From: Athripsodes cinereus
Taxonomy: Eukaryota > Arthropoda > Insecta > Trichoptera > Leptoceridae
Direction: 5' to 3'
Length of the DNA stretch: 64,000 bases
NCBI GenBank assembly: GCA_947579605.1
Contig: OX388310.1
Location: 6,695,557-6,759,556, forward strand
Both the position numbers and the translations under genes were made by a program. The notes under the pieces are model-generated. The model was not told the DNA's origin. It made no database searches and saw only the letters and a list, made by a program, of their open reading frames with translations. Shown here piece after piece: positions 49,656 to 60,689 of the stretch (the first letter of the stretch is position 1; the number at the start of each line of letters is the position of its first letter).

Positions 49656-52275
49656 TTTATAGTATAGTATAAAAATTTGCATACTCAAAACAGAGTCACT
49701 CCAGATCCGAATCCGCAAAGTAACATCCATTACAACCCTACTTTGACGAAGTGTAGGTAAGCTACTTTTTTAGCAATACATTATTAAGAGTGTTGATAAA
49801 ATATATGAATGCAAGAAAAGAACTTTGGATACCTATGCATTTTAATGTTATTCGAACTTTAAACCTGGTTTAACTTATAAGAACTAAAAATAAATTGTCA
49901 ACATAACAGGCTATGGAGAAAAGAGTGAACAATTTTTCTTGAGGTTATGTAGACCTAAACAGCGCTTTTTATTTAAAAATAAAACATCCTTGTTGTAGTA
50001 CCAATAGATCTTAAGTTCGCAAAGGGTGAGTTCATAAACCTTAAACGACTCTAAATCGTTTTATTACACTTTATCCGGTTATGGAAACTACTTTGTTCTC
50101 AGACAAAATACACGAACTTAGTGCTACTTTATACGGGAACATGCCTCTAAAACATGAAATATACAAGTCGACAAATGTGTAAATGAAATTGCACTATTCA
50201 AACATTGAAAATGTGCTTCCTCAATTAAGTAATCGCTTGTAAAGGAAATTAAACTGATAACAATCAATCCACACGGACGACATAAGCCACAGATTTCGAT
50301 AATTTGACAGACGTCAAAATAGTGTAGCATTGTTTACAAAAAATACGTACGTTTAGCTACTTATTTGACAGACGTCACAGCAGCGTGCTTTTGTTTACAT
50401 AAAACCAACTGTCAAATTTGACAGTTGACAGTTCCTATACGTATGAATAGCACGGGCGTATTTTTTTAGTTCAAGAAGTGAAATGGAAGAGAAATTAAAA
50501 TAGTTAGTGTAGATTTTTCAGATCGCGAATGAATCTTACGAAAATGGCGCAATTACAATGACATTTGGATCAATAAAACGCTCAATGTTGTTCACGATAT
50601 CCGGGGTGACATTCGCCACTCACTGCAACTTCATGATCGCTGGTCACTCGACGTCGAGCGATATTTATGCTATCGTGAACTCAGCCCTGGACTAAGTGCA
50701 TTTTTGACAAAAATGCCAAAGTTGCGAAAATAACACATATGTCGTGAGTCTTAAGTACAGAAATGCTTAGGGTCTATACTATAGGGTCTATGTAACAAGC
50801 TGTATATACTATATACATTTTATTACTAGTAAAGTGTTGAGATTTTTTCGATTAAAAAATTAAATTTGAATTTAAGTACTTAAGACTAAATGGCTCTCAA
50901 GTACAGAATAGCAATTTTAAATGGATAGCCTAGTATTCACAGCAATTTTAAAATTTTCGACGCCGGGACCCTCTACAGACGGACGCCCGAAGCTTTTTCG
51001 TTTGTAACGGTGGCGCATTATTCGTTTGTTTATTCATGATTAATATCATTGCCTTGTACATTTTGAGAGATAACACGAATTTATAAATCTGATAGAAAGG
51101 TTGAGAAGTACATGGTCGAAAAAAAATAATGAAATACTGCATCATAAGGCTTTTAAATTTAGAGGAAAGAAAAATAAAATATGACTGAGTGGAACACAGG
51201 ATAATAAATTATAAACTTAATATTACTACTATACCTACCCCTACAGCATGTCGAACAAGTAATAAGCATGCAGATTGTCCTCTTCGTGCCAATAAAAATA
51301 AGACATTCAGGATTCATTCGTTTTTCCGTGGAGCACTTGGCAAAGAAGTGGTCTCCAACTCTTCCGTAAGTTTTCGGGTGTTCGAAAAAATAGACACATG
51401 AAATTTTAAATTCCAATTATCTTAATTTTTTTTTGGCTCAGAAAGGATGGCTTGCATGTGTATTACATGCGGCTGGTATACTGATAGTGTGGAATAGTAC
51501 ATTCAGAATAGGTGCAAATTATAGTATATTATTACTTATGTGAAGTTTTGAGACCATTTGCCTAATCCATGACACTCGATAACTTATGGAAAATAGTGGG
51601 AGACCATATATTTATTTCTGTTTATTATTTACTGTACATTGGTTATAAGCAAATTCGTATTTTATTTTTCCTTCTTTATAAATTTGCGTTATCTATCGAA
51701 ATGGCAATGAACAAATCATAAATAAACAAAACGAATAATGCGCCACCGTTACAAACGAAAAAGCTTCGGGCGTCCGTCTGTAGAGGGTCCAGGCGTCGAA
51801 AATTTTAAAATTGCTGTGAATACTAGTAGACTTGTTCTTGCTCGGTCATTTTTGGGAGCGATCTGATCTAGTACAATTGTCCTACGGAACTAGTACGCTC
51901 TTCTAGTACTATTAGTACTATTAGTTCACTGAATATTTCCATGTCAAAATTATTCAGTCATGAATGTAGTACATGTACTAATAAGAATACAGGATGCATA
52001 TTATACTAATTAGTACATGTTCTAATAAGAATTTAGGATGCATACAGAGTACATACATAGGAAATGCACATTAATGTAATTTTGTGATTATGAAAATCAA
52101 TACTTAGTAACTAACAAAGAGAAAATTCAGAGAATATTTTATTTTCCTTCATAATTTGCAGGCATTGGATTTTCATTTCAATAAATTTTAATAATTTTGC
52201 TATCGACAGTAGGTACTAACTACATTATTAATTTATATGTTTTTGAGACGTTCATAAGGGATAATATTTTAACTA

Positions 52276-53798
52276 AAGTAGCATTCACATTGCTTCACTT
52301 TGGATGATCATCCAGAGTGTCAGGGTCAAACCTGTTCATCGAAAGTGAACACGTCTGTTCACATTGGTTCATCCTATGCTTTCACTGCCATGTCAACACT
52401 CTCAGTCATGTTGTATGTAGTTTGACGTATTTTCGTACAAAAATAATTAAACAAATTCAAACATGGAAAATAACACTTAAAATAAATAAATATAGCTCTC
52501 GACTGCATAATAATTTTGTACATGATTCTGACATTCGATACAAATTCATAAAGAATTAAACAAATAAAAAGCGCATCGGCTATTCGTCAGTAACAGAAAT
52601 TACTGTCACTGTCAAAATAATAATGACAGTTGTGACCTTGAAGTATTTTACAGTAAATTATGTAAACAAAACGGCATGACTTTGACGTCTGTCAATTCAG
52701 TAGCTATTCGTAAGGAATTTTATGTAAAGATAAACAAAGCCACGCTGTTTTGACGTCTGTCAATATTGGCAGCAGTGTGACCAGATTTGGTAGTTTCCTA
52801 CTTTTTTGGTAGTTTTTGAGGCATTTGCAAGAATGTTTAGTAGTTTTTAATAGTTTTTTGTCAGTTTTTGTATTTAGTCGGCAAATTATCGGGTACTTGG
52901 GAAAAGTACCCGATACTTACTGATCGAAAATAATTGTCGGTACAAATACGGGATACATTTTAGAAAAAGGTACTGCGAGAAAATATTGTTGAAGAAAACC
53001 GAGGAGTTTTTTAAATACTTCAAATTCCTATACCATTTTGAAAATTCGGCGACGGGGGGGAGGGGGGGTAAAAATTTAAGCGAGTAACTTTTTTTCAATA
53101 GTCGGTATGAAAGTATCCGAAAAGTAACAACAGTCGGTACAAATACCCGGTAAAAAGGTACTATGTTAAAATATTGTTTAACTAAACCGAGGAGTTCTTG
53201 AAATACTTCAAATTCCTATATCATTTTAAGAATTTAGTAGTTTTTGACTTCCCCATTTAGTAGTTTTTAGTAATGTAAGCCCGGCCGCACAATAATATAC
53301 TCCAAATATGGAACATTTGATAACTTAACTTCACCTTAAAACTTCTACCCCCCCCCCCCCTCGTCGCTAAATTTTCAAAATGGTATAGGAATTTGAAATG
53401 TTTCAAAACTCCTCGGTTTTCTTTTAGAATTTTTTCTCAAATACCTCTTTCAAAAAAGTATCGGATACTTATACCGACTTTTATTAAAAAAAGTGTGTAA
53501 TAGTTAACCATAAACATATTTTACAATTTCTCTATGGAAAAGTTCACCATAGATAAATTTTATAATTTCTTTCTTTTTTCTATGTAATTACGGACAAATA
53601 GCCTTTGCCAATAAAAAGATAAAACTTGTTTATGGTCGTTTCAGTGAAAGGACCTTTCATCAAAATTATGACGAGTGGTAATCTCTTTCCTCCGTCATCG
53701 CTAGTGATCACTAGCGATGAAACGCCCGTTCACACTTGTTCATCTTGGAGGATCATCCGGAGTGATCACTGAAAGTGAACGTATGTGAACGACCCTTT
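52276..53798 (+). mobile_element. MITE family M copy, interrupted by a 1-kb insertion
   Basis: The left part 52276-52571 and right part 53610-53798 together make a normal family M element, with TA at 52274-52275 and 53799-53800. The break falls in the AAACAAATAATAAGATAAAAC segment seen intact at 16681-16700. Confidence 0.85.
52572..53609. mobile_element. 1.04-kb insertion with 9-bp duplication AATAAAAAG, same end type as element A
   Basis: AATAAAAAG is present at 52563-52571 and 53610-53618. Ends are CGCATCGGCTATTCGTCAGT and, inverted, GGCAAAGGCTATTTGTCCGT, sharing GGCTATT with insertion A. The interior holds a foldback (52890-53055 against 53345-53505) flanking G-rich and C-rich runs at 53052-53068 and 53347-53362. 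It has no transposase ORF and is probably a Mutator-like non-autonomous element. Confidence 0.75.
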
Positions 53799-54322
53799 TA
53801 GTAAGTCTACTAACTTACAACACCGTTATATAAGTTATATGTAATGATACTTTTTCATCCTTATTGGCGCCATTTTCAATGTTCATAGCAAAACAAAACA
53901 CTAAAAAGGTCTAACACCAATCTATCTATCTACCACTCTGTACTAGAATACTACCTACTAGAATGTACTTGTACAGTACTTGGTGCTTCTTATTAGTTCT
54001 TTGACGTCACTGAACTTACTAAAAGAACTAATAAGAAGCAAAAGAGAAGGCACTATATCCTTTATAGAATCATCACATCAACTATCTCACTCCCACTCGT
54101 TTAAAGTTCCGACATAAACCGAGTGGCGCCGAGCGAAGATGCCGAACGTCACTGGCATTACTTTAGTTCTGTCCGATTGGGAATGAATGAACTAAAAGAA
54201 CTAAGAGCGAATAAGATACGGAATAGTTCATTCTAGTACAGTGCTGGGAATTAGTTCCTAATAGTACCTAGTACATGTCCTACACAAGCCTAAATACTAG
54301 GCTATCCATATTCCACTATTGC

Positions 54323-54818
54323 TGGGCAGCGTTCATAGAGTCGTCGAGTGATCACTCGACGACGCTCCGGCCGTTCACGCGCCCGGAGCGAGTCACCCGA
54401 CGACTCGCACTTTCGCGTTCAGGATGTCGTCGGGCGTACAACCGAACAACCGAATTCATGGCAGGGTGATTATCGCTCTGACAGTTAACTTGACGTTTGA
54501 GTGATGATGGCTGTCAAAACAATTGCGAAGTTAATCGTAATTATGGTGTATTCTTGTCGTATACAATTTTTCAACATAGAAAATCATATTTTTTTTGTTA
54601 AAGAAGTGAAAAGGAAGAGAAATTAAAATAGTTAGTGCAGATTTTTCAGATCGCGAATGAATCTTGCGAAAATGGCGCCATTACAATGACATTTGGATCA
54701 TAAAACGCTCAAAGTTGTTCACGATATCTGGGGTGACATTCGCCACTCACTGCAACTTCATGGTCGCTCAGGTCACTCGACGTCGAGCGATATTCATGCT
54801 ATCGTGAACCCAGCCCTG
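54323..54818. mobile_element. TIR element G, copy 2 (uninterrupted)
   Basis: It runs from GGGCAGCGTTCATAGAGTCG to ATCGTGAACCCAGCCCTG, about 496 bp, and supplies the unoccupied version of the site where insertion A sits in copy 1. It starts 15 bp after element F copy 2 and ends about 165 bp before the MULE-type gene. Confidence 0.75.
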
Positions 54819-54982
54819 TGGTCTATGGTTTATAAGCAATGTTTTGGTTTTTGTGACACTTCTTGACTTCTACCTTTACTTTACAATAAATTTGAAATCT
54901 TGCTTGGTACCGCCGTTTTTGCTGGCACATTTCTGTGAAAATTTACTTGTTTTCTTAAGATTATAGAGGTTAATGTCGCACT

Positions 54983-57900
54983 ATGTCTGGGGAAAAAGTT
55001 TCTTGTAATCTTTGTAACATATCAATTCTTAAAACAAATTTGAAAAGACATCTTAGGAATATGCATAATTACTTCCCGCAACCACAAAAATGTTTTTCCA
55101 TAAAATGTTTAGAACCAAATTGTGGTGAATCATTTCAAAACACTGACTTGTTGATCGAGCATCTCAATGTAGTTCATTCTTCCAATTTTCATAAGGAAAC
55201 ACACGTTTTTGCAAATATGGATGGCGAGTATCTATCATTTATTATCTATTCACTAGTGGTTATCAAGTACTTTTCACAATACTTGTACGAAAAATAATAT
55301 AGTTTTAGATTCTCTCTCTTCAAAGGGAATGAAACTTTTCCCGCCCTGTTTTAAGATTGTTTTAAAACCAAAAATAAGACTCAATGCAACCATTGCACCA
55401 GCCCCCACTGCTGTTGATAAAACTCAGAACCCAATAGGGCAGAAACTTCCACTATTGCTGTGAACTGTCAGAAACAGGTTACCAGCGGATCTAAGTCCAT
55501 ATTAATAATTTCATGCATCCACCAGAGAATCATTCAAGATATTTAATAATAATTAAAGGAACAACTGTCATACATTGGTGACTTACAGAAGAATTAGTAA
55601 AAGGGTCATCAACATTTGATGGTAGTAGACACACTAATATATTATTATCCATTGTTTCTGTATTTACAGATTTTAAAAAATGGAAAAACTCAATAGAAGA
55701 GGAAACTTCTAGTTTCTACGTTATTTTTGGATACAAAAATGATAAAACTGTAATTCGTTTTAGATGTAATCGCAGTAAAACAGGTAAATATATAAACTCT
55801 TCATCATTAAATAAATTTTGCGTTACTTAACATATAAATTTGGATCATAATTTATTACTTTCAATTAATTTTTGATCATATTTATTTCACCTATTCTTGT
55901 TTATTCGTTAACTTGAATCTATTCATCTTATTTTAAATACATTTTATCATGTTTTTTACTTTTCATTGGTTTTTAATCCTACTTTATTAATTTATTCTTA
56001 TTTTATTCATTTACTTAAATGTATTCATGTTACTTTATTGTTTTAAATACATTTTCATAATGATTCGTTACTTTGACCCAATTTTTAATCTTATTTTATT
56101 CATTCTTTTGAATCTACTAATCATATATTATTTGTTTTAAATACATTTTATCATGAATTTGATTTGAATATAATCTTATTTTTTATACATTTTTACCACA
56201 ATTTATTGCTTTTAATTAATCTTTTGACTAATTGAATTAGAAAAGTGTGAGTTATTCGATACTAAATTTAGTGTTGTTTGATAATGATTCATTTAACATT
56301 GATGGTTTTTTAAGACTTCTCAGGTAAATTTAGGAGCTTTGCTGCTCCATTTATTGAATTTAGATTTTGATGATCCTGTGAATATTGTAAAAGTAAAAAA
56401 GTAAGTAAAAATACATAGAAAACTGTGTATTTCCGTTACATCTACTTAACAGCTGTATAATATGGAGGGAAAGATTTTTCCAATATTATGATTAAGCATA
56501 TCGTTGTTAAACCATTGAGGTCAAACCTGTAACTATCTAAAAAAATTACAGGTCGCGATGGAAGAGACTCAAATAAAATATACAAACGTAATTGCAAGAG
56601 CAATGGTCCGTATCATATAGCCACAGTATGTACCAGTCAGATAAAATTATCTCGACAATCTGATGGTAAGATTATTGTGGATTTCCAAAGAGAACATTAT
56701 GGACATTCAATAGATTTGTCAAAAATAAGATTACCAAAACATGAAAAACAAAACATTGCAGCCAAGCTCAGCAGTGGAATTTCTTTTAATATGTAAGATT
56801 TTATAAAAAATAATTTCATTTAATTAAGCTTTTATAGGTATTAATAACATAACATTGGCAAGGACGATTAAAACACAACTAGTCCCAATTAACACAGATT
56901 GACTCAACTAGTTCCAAAATAATATATGAATATTCTTTCATGGTACATGTACAATAAAACAAATATACAATGTACCTGCAATATGATTAAATTTTTCAAG
57001 TTTATCGAGTCTTTTTGATCTTTTCGAGGAATTCATCTAAATCAGTGGTTCCCAAAGTTGACTGGGCTCCGACCCATATAACAAAAAATTCCAATCTTGG
57101 AACCCGCCTTTTAGCTGTCTTAGAGAAAAGAGGTCATACTTAATGCTCAGGGCCTACTCAATATTCGCTCGCGACCCACCGGTGTGTCACAACCCATAGT
57201 TTGGGAAACACTGATCTAAATCAATATAAAAACTTCTGGTGAAAAATGTTAGAAATTTTTTACATTAACCAGAAACCAAGTCCAAGACCTCCCAAATGGT
57301 AGATGGGCATCGTAATAGTAACTCTACTACTACTCTATTATTCCAAAAAAATATTTTGCCTAAAATCCTGAATACATACATTTAAATTTTCTGTTGACAT
57401 TGTGTCAACCGATTTTTTTACTACTAATGTAGTGATTTTGCTACGTCCTATGTTGTTGGGAGTCTCAGTGTTAATGGAATATATTTTACTCAAAGCAGTC
57501 CAACATTGTCAGCCAAGAAAGCCATATAATTTGTTGTCTGGAACAGCAGATAGAATTCACATAGTGTTGACTGCATTAAAAAATATTATGAATTTTAGAT
57601 ATTATTTTCTAGGTTACAAACATCAATGAGATTATACATGATATTATGTTATCACATGAGTTACTATTCATGAGATTTATTTTATGATTGAGACATAGCT
57701 TTATGCATAAAGGAAAGGATATATTTTATATTATTTACATAATTATTACATTTTTAGGATTGCACAGTCAATTACTGATAATTTTGGAGAAAATCCCAAA
57801 CGCTTAGATCTCATTACAAAACAAGACATAATTAACATTAAGAAAACTTATGGAATTGAATCCCAAGATGGGAAACGTAATGAAAATGATACGTTTTCAT

Positions 57901-59496
57901 TGGATCTTTGGGTTCAAGAAAATATTAATAAACCACCAGAAGAAAATCATGTATTGTTTTATAAAAAACAGCATACTGAATCAGATGTCCTACAAAAAGA
58001 AGATTTTTGTTTAATAATTTTAAACAAATTTCAAAGCTACATGTTGAAATGTTTTGGGGAAAAAGTTATAACTATAGATGGTACAGATGAAGTCAATAAA
58101 TACGACTATGAATTAACCACCATAATGGTTATTGACGAGTTTAATGAATGTTTTCCAGTTGCCTTTATGTTTTCGAATAGGAAAGACACTGCAATTTACG
58201 AATTATTTTTTCGTTGTATTAAAGATAAAGTTGGTAAGTTAAAATCATAAATTAGTATTTTTGTGCAGATGTAGATATAATTATAAGACTTAAGAAAACT
58301 TTTTGAATAAGTAATTAAAGGTTGATGAAAAAATTATAAAGTTCATTCAGATAAGACTGTAAGATATACTGACTATACTTTTTAAAAATAGAATGCTTAA
58401 AAATATTTGTTGGTATAGTATTAGACGGGGCTATATTCCAGCATCTTAATTTGTTTTAGGTGAAATTCAGCCAAGCACATTTATGTCAGATGTGGCCCCT
58501 GCATATTTCAATGCATGGCAATCAGTAATGGGTGAAGGAGTAACGAAACATCTCTATTGCGCTTGGCATGTAGATAGAGTTTGGCAAATTAATATGAAGA
58601 ACGTAAAAGGAGAAGAAAAAAGAAACTTTGTAAAACAACAATTAAAAGTATTACAGCTGTCGACTGATGAAGAAAAATTTACCCAAATGTTACATAACAC
58701 TATAGATATGTTGTTAGAAGATCCTGACACATGTGACTTTGGGAGATATTTTATTCATCAGTATTCAAAAAATTATGAAAAATGGGCATATTGTTTTCAT
58801 AAAGAAGCAGGCCTCAATACCAATATGAATATTGAAGCTATGAATAAAGTTTTGAAAAATGTCAAGCACCTAGAGAAGGCTGTAGATTTTATTCTAAAAT
58901 TCTTAGGAGAAAAAAGTCGGAAAAGACTGATTAAGTTAAGTAAAGGCAAGAGGACAAAGAGCAGTAGAATGATTTTCGAAAGACACTGTGAAGCCCAGAA
59001 ATGTGCAAACAAGTATCATTGCTATAGAATTAAACAAGGGGTTTATCATATAATAAAAAACGATAGTAATAAATTAGAAATTGTAAAAAGTATTAAAATT
59101 ATGAATTGTTGCCTGGATATGTGCCGAATGTGCAACATTTGTCGGCACAGGTATACATGCACTTGTCAAGATTTCATACAGCACAACCTGATATGTAAAC
59201 ATATTCATTATATTGTGTTGCAAAATATTGTTCCGGCTTTGGTACAGCCGGCTACAGTAACAGATAACAATGTAACTGTAGCTGGCTGTGACAAAGCTGC
59301 TGATGACATCCAAAATATTCAAGGAAAGGACATAAACAGTGAATTGAGTGAAAATATACTAAAAACAATTAATAAATTACCCTCTCTAAATATCAACTCA
59401 TTAGATGCAGAAACAACGGACACATTAAATTTTCATCTCAGTATTATTAATAACCTTTTAGACGTTTCACGTCATAATTCAGCAGGAAATTCTTAA
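54983..59496 (+). CDS. MULE-type transposase-like protein (C2H2 fingers, DDE core, SWIM finger), five exons, intact
   Basis: Exons 54983-55223, 55670-55783, 56552-56792, 57758-58233 and 58460-59496 join in phase to 702 codons without a stop. Exon 1 has two zinc-finger-like motifs (CNLCNI ... HLRNMH; CLEPNCGESF ... HLNVVH). Exons 2-3 encode a FAR1/FLYWCH-like DNA-binding region (RFRCNRSKTG ... DFQREHYGHS). Exons 4-5 hold the MULE transposase fold with three candidate catalytic acids: D in ITIDGTDE, D in FMSDVAPAYFNAW, followed by LYCAWHVDRVW, and E in NMNIEAMNKVLKN. A SWIM finger follows (CTCQDF ... LICKHIH). The first intron appears to use a GC donor (GATG|GCGAGT); the others are GT-AG. Such proteins are either multi-exon transposases or host-domesticated. 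No TIRs were found around it. Confidence 0.8.
57043..57213. mobile_element. hAT MITE, 171 bp, perfect 8-bp duplication
   Basis: Ends CAGTGGTTCCCAAAGTTG and, inverted, CAGTGTTTCCCAAACTATG are typical hAT (Charlie-like) termini. ATCTAAAT is duplicated exactly at 57035-57042 and 57214-57221. It lies in intron 3 of the MULE-type gene. Confidence 0.88.
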
Positions 59497-59689
59497 ATCA
59501 GTGGGGAAACTAAATTTCAAAAAGTAATCTCAATTGCGTTTTTTTTCAACCAAAAAAAATATGTGTATAATTAGAACTGCTGATTTTTGTTTAATTTAAT
59601 CTTCAATTATCACTATGCCTTCATACGTATGTAACATAACTACTTAGTTTTTTTTACTTATATTTACAGTACTTTATTTATTTATATTT

Positions 59690-59890
59690 GATGCACCTCG
59701 GTCACTTTCTGAGCTCTGTGTTCTCAAAACACTTGCAAGTAAACCCCTACGCTCAGCGAAGATATCCACCAATATGCTGGACGAGATCAATATAGCAAAC
59801 AAGTCCTGCTTCTATGATAGGGCTTTTGGCGTCGCTGGACCCGTTATCTGAAACCGATTCCCCGAGGACCTTCGTAAAAACCAATTGAAA
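59690..59890 (+). pseudogene. L2/CR1-like LINE C-terminal fragment
   Basis: Frame pieces SELCVLKTLASKPLRSA and SCFYDRAFGVAGPVI are followed by a stop and then NRFPEDLRKN. They correspond to the C-terminal block of the ORF at 63559-63987 (RPLRSME, NFYERAFGVVGPVMWNRLP). It is a short, inactive fragment 200 bp downstream of the MULE-type gene. Confidence 0.7.
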
Positions 59891-60689
59891 AGACACTGCA
59901 TGTTTATTACATGTAGTTAGTGTTGGTATAGTTGTAGCAACAGTTCATTATCAGTTACTTAGTATAAGCAATATTGTGAAATTTTTCATTCAGTATCTGA
60001 CAGTTTCATATGGGACAAATTTCTTGTGTCGATCATTTTTTGCTTTTCATTATTTTAAGTATAAATTTGTATTAAAATTAGAATATTGAAACAAATTCAA
60101 TTTTTTACAACTTTCCAGTAATACTTTTTCCTATAAATGCATTGTTAAAAAATGAATACATAAAAAAAATTATTACATTTTTATATTGTCATAGTATATT
60201 TTTATAAGCTGTTTACTATTTAAAGTAAATACTCATGTGATTATAATGTTATGTCTTCCAAAATTGTACATTATTTACATTGATCCCAGTATAATCTATT
60301 ATTAACCTAGATGTTGTTTGGTTTGGCATTTTCTCTTAAAAATTAAGTGAGATTATCCCGAACGGACTACTAAGACATGTAATAAACTGTTTTTACTTCA
60401 GATGTGTGATTAAATTAGTTTAAAAAAAATTAAGTTAACCGCCCTACCTTCAGATAAATTTTTGAAGAGCAAGTAAAATAAATCTTTTTTTTTTCTACAG
60501 AATTTGGTGAAACAATGCTGGTATTGCTGGTTAAAATCATTCTTGATAATATTTTAACATAATAGGTACATTTTTGAAGGTTATTTGCACTTTCTAGATT
60601 TCAGGGGTTTCAAACAATTGTAAATAATATACAGTTATTTTTTTTATAATATTTATTTACATTATAAGTAAATTTTAAAATTAGAAATA
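59891..60689. other. AT-rich spacer
   Basis: I see no gene. A short GCATGTTTATTACATGTAG piece near 59898 resembles the GTAGCCAGC repeat family. The rest is unremarkable AT-rich sequence. Confidence 0.45.

Larger units (their letters stand above)
47473..49739. mobile_element. TIR element C (AGGGTTGTAATG ends)
   Basis: The left end AGGGTTGTAATGAATATCCG pairs with the inverted right end AGGGTTGTAATGGATGTTAC; CCGCATCCG/CGGATTCGGATC motifs lie just inside. It hosts a complete MITE M (47789-48254) and an RT fragment (48820-49655). No target duplication was identified. Confidence 0.6.
43442..50458. mobile_element. 7-kb composite insertion A with 9-bp duplication TATTTTTTT
   Basis: The inserted segment is bounded by TATTTTTTT at 43433-43441 and 50459-50467. 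Its ends are imperfect inverted repeats: GGCAAAGGCTATTCGTACGT on the left and CGCCCGTGCTATTCATACGT (reverse complement) on the right. The intact copy of the host element (54585-54600) lacks it, confirming the insertion. The same end type with a 9-bp duplication occurs at 52572-53609. Nine-bp duplications are typical of Mutator-like elements. The interior is mostly later insertions. Confidence 0.7.
43159..50689. mobile_element. TIR element G, copy 1, split by a 7-kb insertion
   Basis: The left half 43159-43441 and right half 50459-50689 are collinear with the intact copy at 54323-54818 and would make an element of about 505 bp. Ends read AGGGCAGCGTTCATACAGTC and, inverted, CAGGGCTGAGTTCACGATAG, which is hAT-like. 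CG-rich subterminal motifs such as GTGATCACTCGACGACG follow. No clear target duplication was found at either copy. Confidence 0.75.
51827..54292. mobile_element. hAT-like element D with 8-bp duplication AATACTAG
   Basis: AATACTAG occurs at 51819-51826 and 54293-54300, exactly where element F is interrupted. Ends are TAGACTTGTTCTTG and, inverted, TAGGCTTGTGTAGG. An 8-bp duplication and YARNG-type ends fit hAT. The interior has many TAGTAC/GTACTA motifs and a palindrome around 53987-54041, plus a nested MITE M. No transposase ORF is present. Confidence 0.75.
50923..54307. mobile_element. Long-TIR foldback element F, copy 2, split by nested insertions
   Basis: The left part 50923-51826 matches 42209-43126 closely; the missing end (GGCTATCC) is at 54300-54307, after the insertion 51827-54292. 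Without the insert it would be about 911 bp, close to copy 1 (922 bp). Confidence 0.8.
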
